From contig CAJXEF010000093.1 in assembly GCA_913052545.1 (NCBI GenBank), forward strand, positions 1 to 8,761: a stretch of 8,761 nt of DNA, written 5' to 3'. The position numbers and the translations under genes are program-made. Of this stretch, positions 7,024-8,761 are shown one piece after another. The DNA is from an uncultured Chloroflexota bacterium (lineage in GTDB: Bacteria; Chloroflexota; Dehalococcoidia; UBA3495). The notes beneath the pieces are model-generated. The model made no database searches. It was not told where the DNA came from and saw only the letters and a program-made list of their open reading frames with translations. Every line of letters starts with the position of its first letter. Position 1 is the first letter of the stretch.

Positions 7024-7062
7024 CAAGAATCATAGCTTTGATGGAGCTCTTATCATCAGATC

Positions 7063-7917
7063 ATGGATATAGTTACTACCATTAAGGAAATCCGCCAAGA
7101 ACCCATATTAAGGTCGATGTCTGTGGGATTGGTACCAACCATGGGATCCTTGCATCAAGGGCATTTGGCTTTGATCAGAAGAGCTATATCAGAGAACCAA
7201 GTCGTAGTAGTGAGTATATTTGTAAACCCTACTCAATTTGATGACACCAAAGACCTCGAGAATTATCCGAGAGATCTAGACGCCGATTTAGCCGTTTTGG
7301 AAAAAGAAAAAGTTGATATCGTATATTTGCCCCTTGTGGAAGAGATATACCCTCCAGGATTTGACACGTGGGTAGATCCGGGGAGATTAGGCACAACATT
7401 AGAAGGTATCGCTCGACCTGGCCATTTTCGAGGAGTGGCTACCGTAATTGCCAAGTTGTTTAATGTGATACGACCAGATAGGGCTTATTTTGGTCAAAAG
7501 GATGGTCAACAAGTCGCAGTTATAAAACACGTAGCGATGGATCTCAACATACCTGTAGAAATATTGGTTGTAGACACTGTTAGAGAATCGGACGGATTGG
7601 CTTATAGTAGTAGAAACATCCAATTAACACCCCAATGTCGTATACAGGCAGGTGTTATTTATAAAAGTATGTTGGGGGCACTTCAATTGTTTAAAGAAGG
7701 TGAGAGGTCAGTTGAGAAGCTACGTGCTCATATTTTAGAAACCTTGTTGAACGAATTGGAACAGAAGCAGATCGAATACATCGATATAGTTAATGCCGAT
7801 ACTATGGATCGGCTGCATTACGCCGAGGACCCTTCTCTAATTCTGGTTGCTGTGCGTTTTGGGAAAACTAGGTTAATCGATAATTTAAACTTGACCCGCC
7901 AATTAACTCTGGGTTAA
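7063..7917 (+). CDS. panC: Pantothenate synthetase
   Basis: This 284-residue cytoplasmic enzyme joins pantoate and beta-alanine using ATP, giving pantothenate (vitamin B5) for coenzyme A. Family signatures are all present: PTMGSLHQGH at 25-34 (the HIGH-like nucleotide site), FVNPTQF at 53-59, YFGQKDGQQ at 142-150, the loop RESDGLAYSSRN at 174-185 (KMSKS-like) and RLIDN at 270-274. Length is typical. ATG at 7063 gives the usual N-terminus about 24 residues before PTMG; the only GGAG upstream is 16 nt away, so ribosome binding looks weak. It follows herA by 39 nt on the same strand and is probably in that transcript, with no functional link evident; panB and panD are not in the window. The last 15 bp overlap the end of the convergent etfA. 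Confidence 0.97.
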   Translation: MDIVTTIKEIRQEPILRSMSVGLVPTMGSLHQGHLALIRRAISENQVVVVSIFVNPTQFDDTKDLENYPRDLDADLAVLEKEKVDIVYLPLVEEIYPPGFDTWVDPGRLGTTLEGIARPGHFRGVATVIAKLFNVIRPDRAYFGQKDGQQVAVIKHVAMDLNIPVEILVVDTVRESDGLAYSSRNIQLTPQCRIQAGVIYKSMLGALQLFKEGERSVEKLRAHILETLLNELEQKQIEYIDIVNADTMDRLHYAEDPSLILVAVRFGKTRLIDNLNLTRQLTLG

Positions 7918-8761
7918 CTCACGGACGGTCTCGGTCAATGCAGGTAACACTTTCTCCCAGTCGCCGACGACTCCGTATCTAGCGTCCTTAAATATATTAG
8001 CTTCGGCATCTTTGTTTATTGCTACTATAACTTTTGAGCTTGAACATCCGGCCATATGTTGGCTCGCCCCTGATATTGCTACCGTTATGTATAAATCAGG
8101 AGTTATAGTTTTGCCAGTCAACCCGACTTGATAACTAGGAGGCACCCATCCCGAATCAACTGCAGCCCGCGAAGCACCCACAGCCCCTCCCAACAGCTTG
8201 GCTAACTCCTCTAATTGGGCAAAGGGCTCTGGCCCACCTAAGCCTCTGCCTCCAGAAACTACAGTACGTGCATCCTCTAATTTTATGCCCGCAGCTTCCT
8301 CTTTAACCACCTCGACTACCTGGCTCCCCCGAGTATCTGCGTCTAATTCGACCGGGAATGAGATAATTTCTCCATGCCTAGTATCGTCAGGTTCTAATGG
8401 TTCATATACTTTAGGCCGAACGGCTGCTATTTGAGGGGTGTAATTGCAGCTAATGACGGCGACTGCACTTCCTCCATAAACTGGGCGATTTGCCAACAAT
8501 GTTCCGTTCGATTGGTCTACAGAGATTTCTAAACAATCCTGTGCTAATCCTACCCCTAGTCTAAAGGCAAGCCGTGGAGCTAGCTCTCGCCCTTCGTTCG
8601 TCCTCCCTATCAATACTATGCTTGGGTTTGTTTCCCTACAAAGGGATTCCATACTCTTTAAATAACATTCAGCCTGATACTCCGCGAGTAAAGGACTAGT
8701 CACGGAGTAGACCACATCTGCCCCATAAGTGATTGCGTCACGAGACGCGTTATCTAAATTG
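7903..8761 (-). CDS. etfA: Electron transfer flavoprotein alpha subunit, N-terminus outside window
   Basis: The frame is open to the right edge, giving 285 visible residues; a GTG at 8715 lies inside the conserved YGAD-VYSV region and is not the real start, so perhaps 40-60 N-terminal residues are missing. ETF carries electrons from acyl-CoA and other dehydrogenases to ETF-quinone oxidoreductase; the alpha subunit binds FAD. Visible are the first-domain segment IVLIGRTNEGRELAPRLA, RPVYGGSAVAV, then the FAD-binding C-terminal domain: VSGGRGLGGPEPF (codons near 8260-8220), AVDSGWVPPSYQVGLTGK, PDLYITVAISGASQHMAG and SKVIVAINKDAEANIF, finishing with YGVVGDWEKVLPAL as is usual. The family's common SGAIQHLAGM is SGASQHMAGC here. 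The beta subunit gene would be expected upstream, beyond the right edge. Its stop lies inside the end of panC. Confidence 0.95.
   Translation of the reverse strand, partial: NLDNASRDAITYGADVVYSVTSPLLAEYQAECYLKSMESLCRETNPSIVLIGRTNEGRELAPRLAFRLGVGLAQDCLEISVDQSNGTLLANRPVYGGSAVAVISCNYTPQIAAVRPKVYEPLEPDDTRHGEIISFPVELDADTRGSQVVEVVKEEAAGIKLEDARTVVSGGRGLGGPEPFAQLEELAKLLGGAVGASRAAVDSGWVPPSYQVGLTGKTITPDLYITVAISGASQHMAGCSSSKVIVAINKDAEANIFKDARYGVVGDWEKVLPALTETVRELTQS

Noticed and set aside
8716..8761. GTG at 8715 as the start of etfA
   Set aside because: The frame continues upstream to the window edge with family-like residues (a YGAD-V segment), so the gene is simply cut by the window.

Overview
The window looks like ordinary chromosomal DNA of a free-living bacterium. 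Seven protein genes are supported, and six of them belong to recognisable families. A bacterial-type lipoprotein signal on the metal-binding protein, a bacterial PanC and an EtfA argue against an archaeon. A HerA ATPase together with this gene mix would fit a Chloroflexota (Dehalococcoidia/SAR202-like) genome, but that placement is a family-level impression, not something the sequence proves. Base composition is moderately AT-rich and looks even across the window. No tRNA, rRNA, IS element, integrase or CRISPR array was seen.

Left block, minus strand (4241 down to 1): a four-gene metal-transport cluster in the order substrate-binding lipoprotein, ATPase, membrane permease (a TroABC/ZnuABC/MntABC-type importer), then a 12-helix MFS transporter of Fsr-like type. 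The MFS protein ends in a tandem array of histidine-rich pentapeptides encoded by nine 15-bp repeats and runs off the left edge. It is a clear gene that is easily missed because its stop codon lies outside the window.

Middle (4242-4741): a 500-bp divergent intergenic region separates the metal cluster from the rightward genes. It holds two short perfect palindromes, possible sites for a metal-responsive repressor, and a good sigma70-like promoter candidate pointing right.

Right block, plus strand (4742-7917): a 196-residue HAS-barrel protein, then a HerA-type DNA-translocating ATPase whose GTG start overlaps the preceding stop codon, then pantothenate synthetase (panC) 39 nt further on. The first two probably work as a pair. 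No NurA nuclease is visible.

Right edge (7903-8761, minus strand): the C-terminal most of an electron-transfer flavoprotein alpha subunit (etfA), which enters from the right and overlaps the 3' end of panC tail-to-tail by 15 bp.

The most interesting points are the histidine-tailed MFS protein attached to a metal-import operon, with smaller His-containing termini on the permease and ATPase, and the HAS-barrel/HerA pair without a visible nuclease partner.
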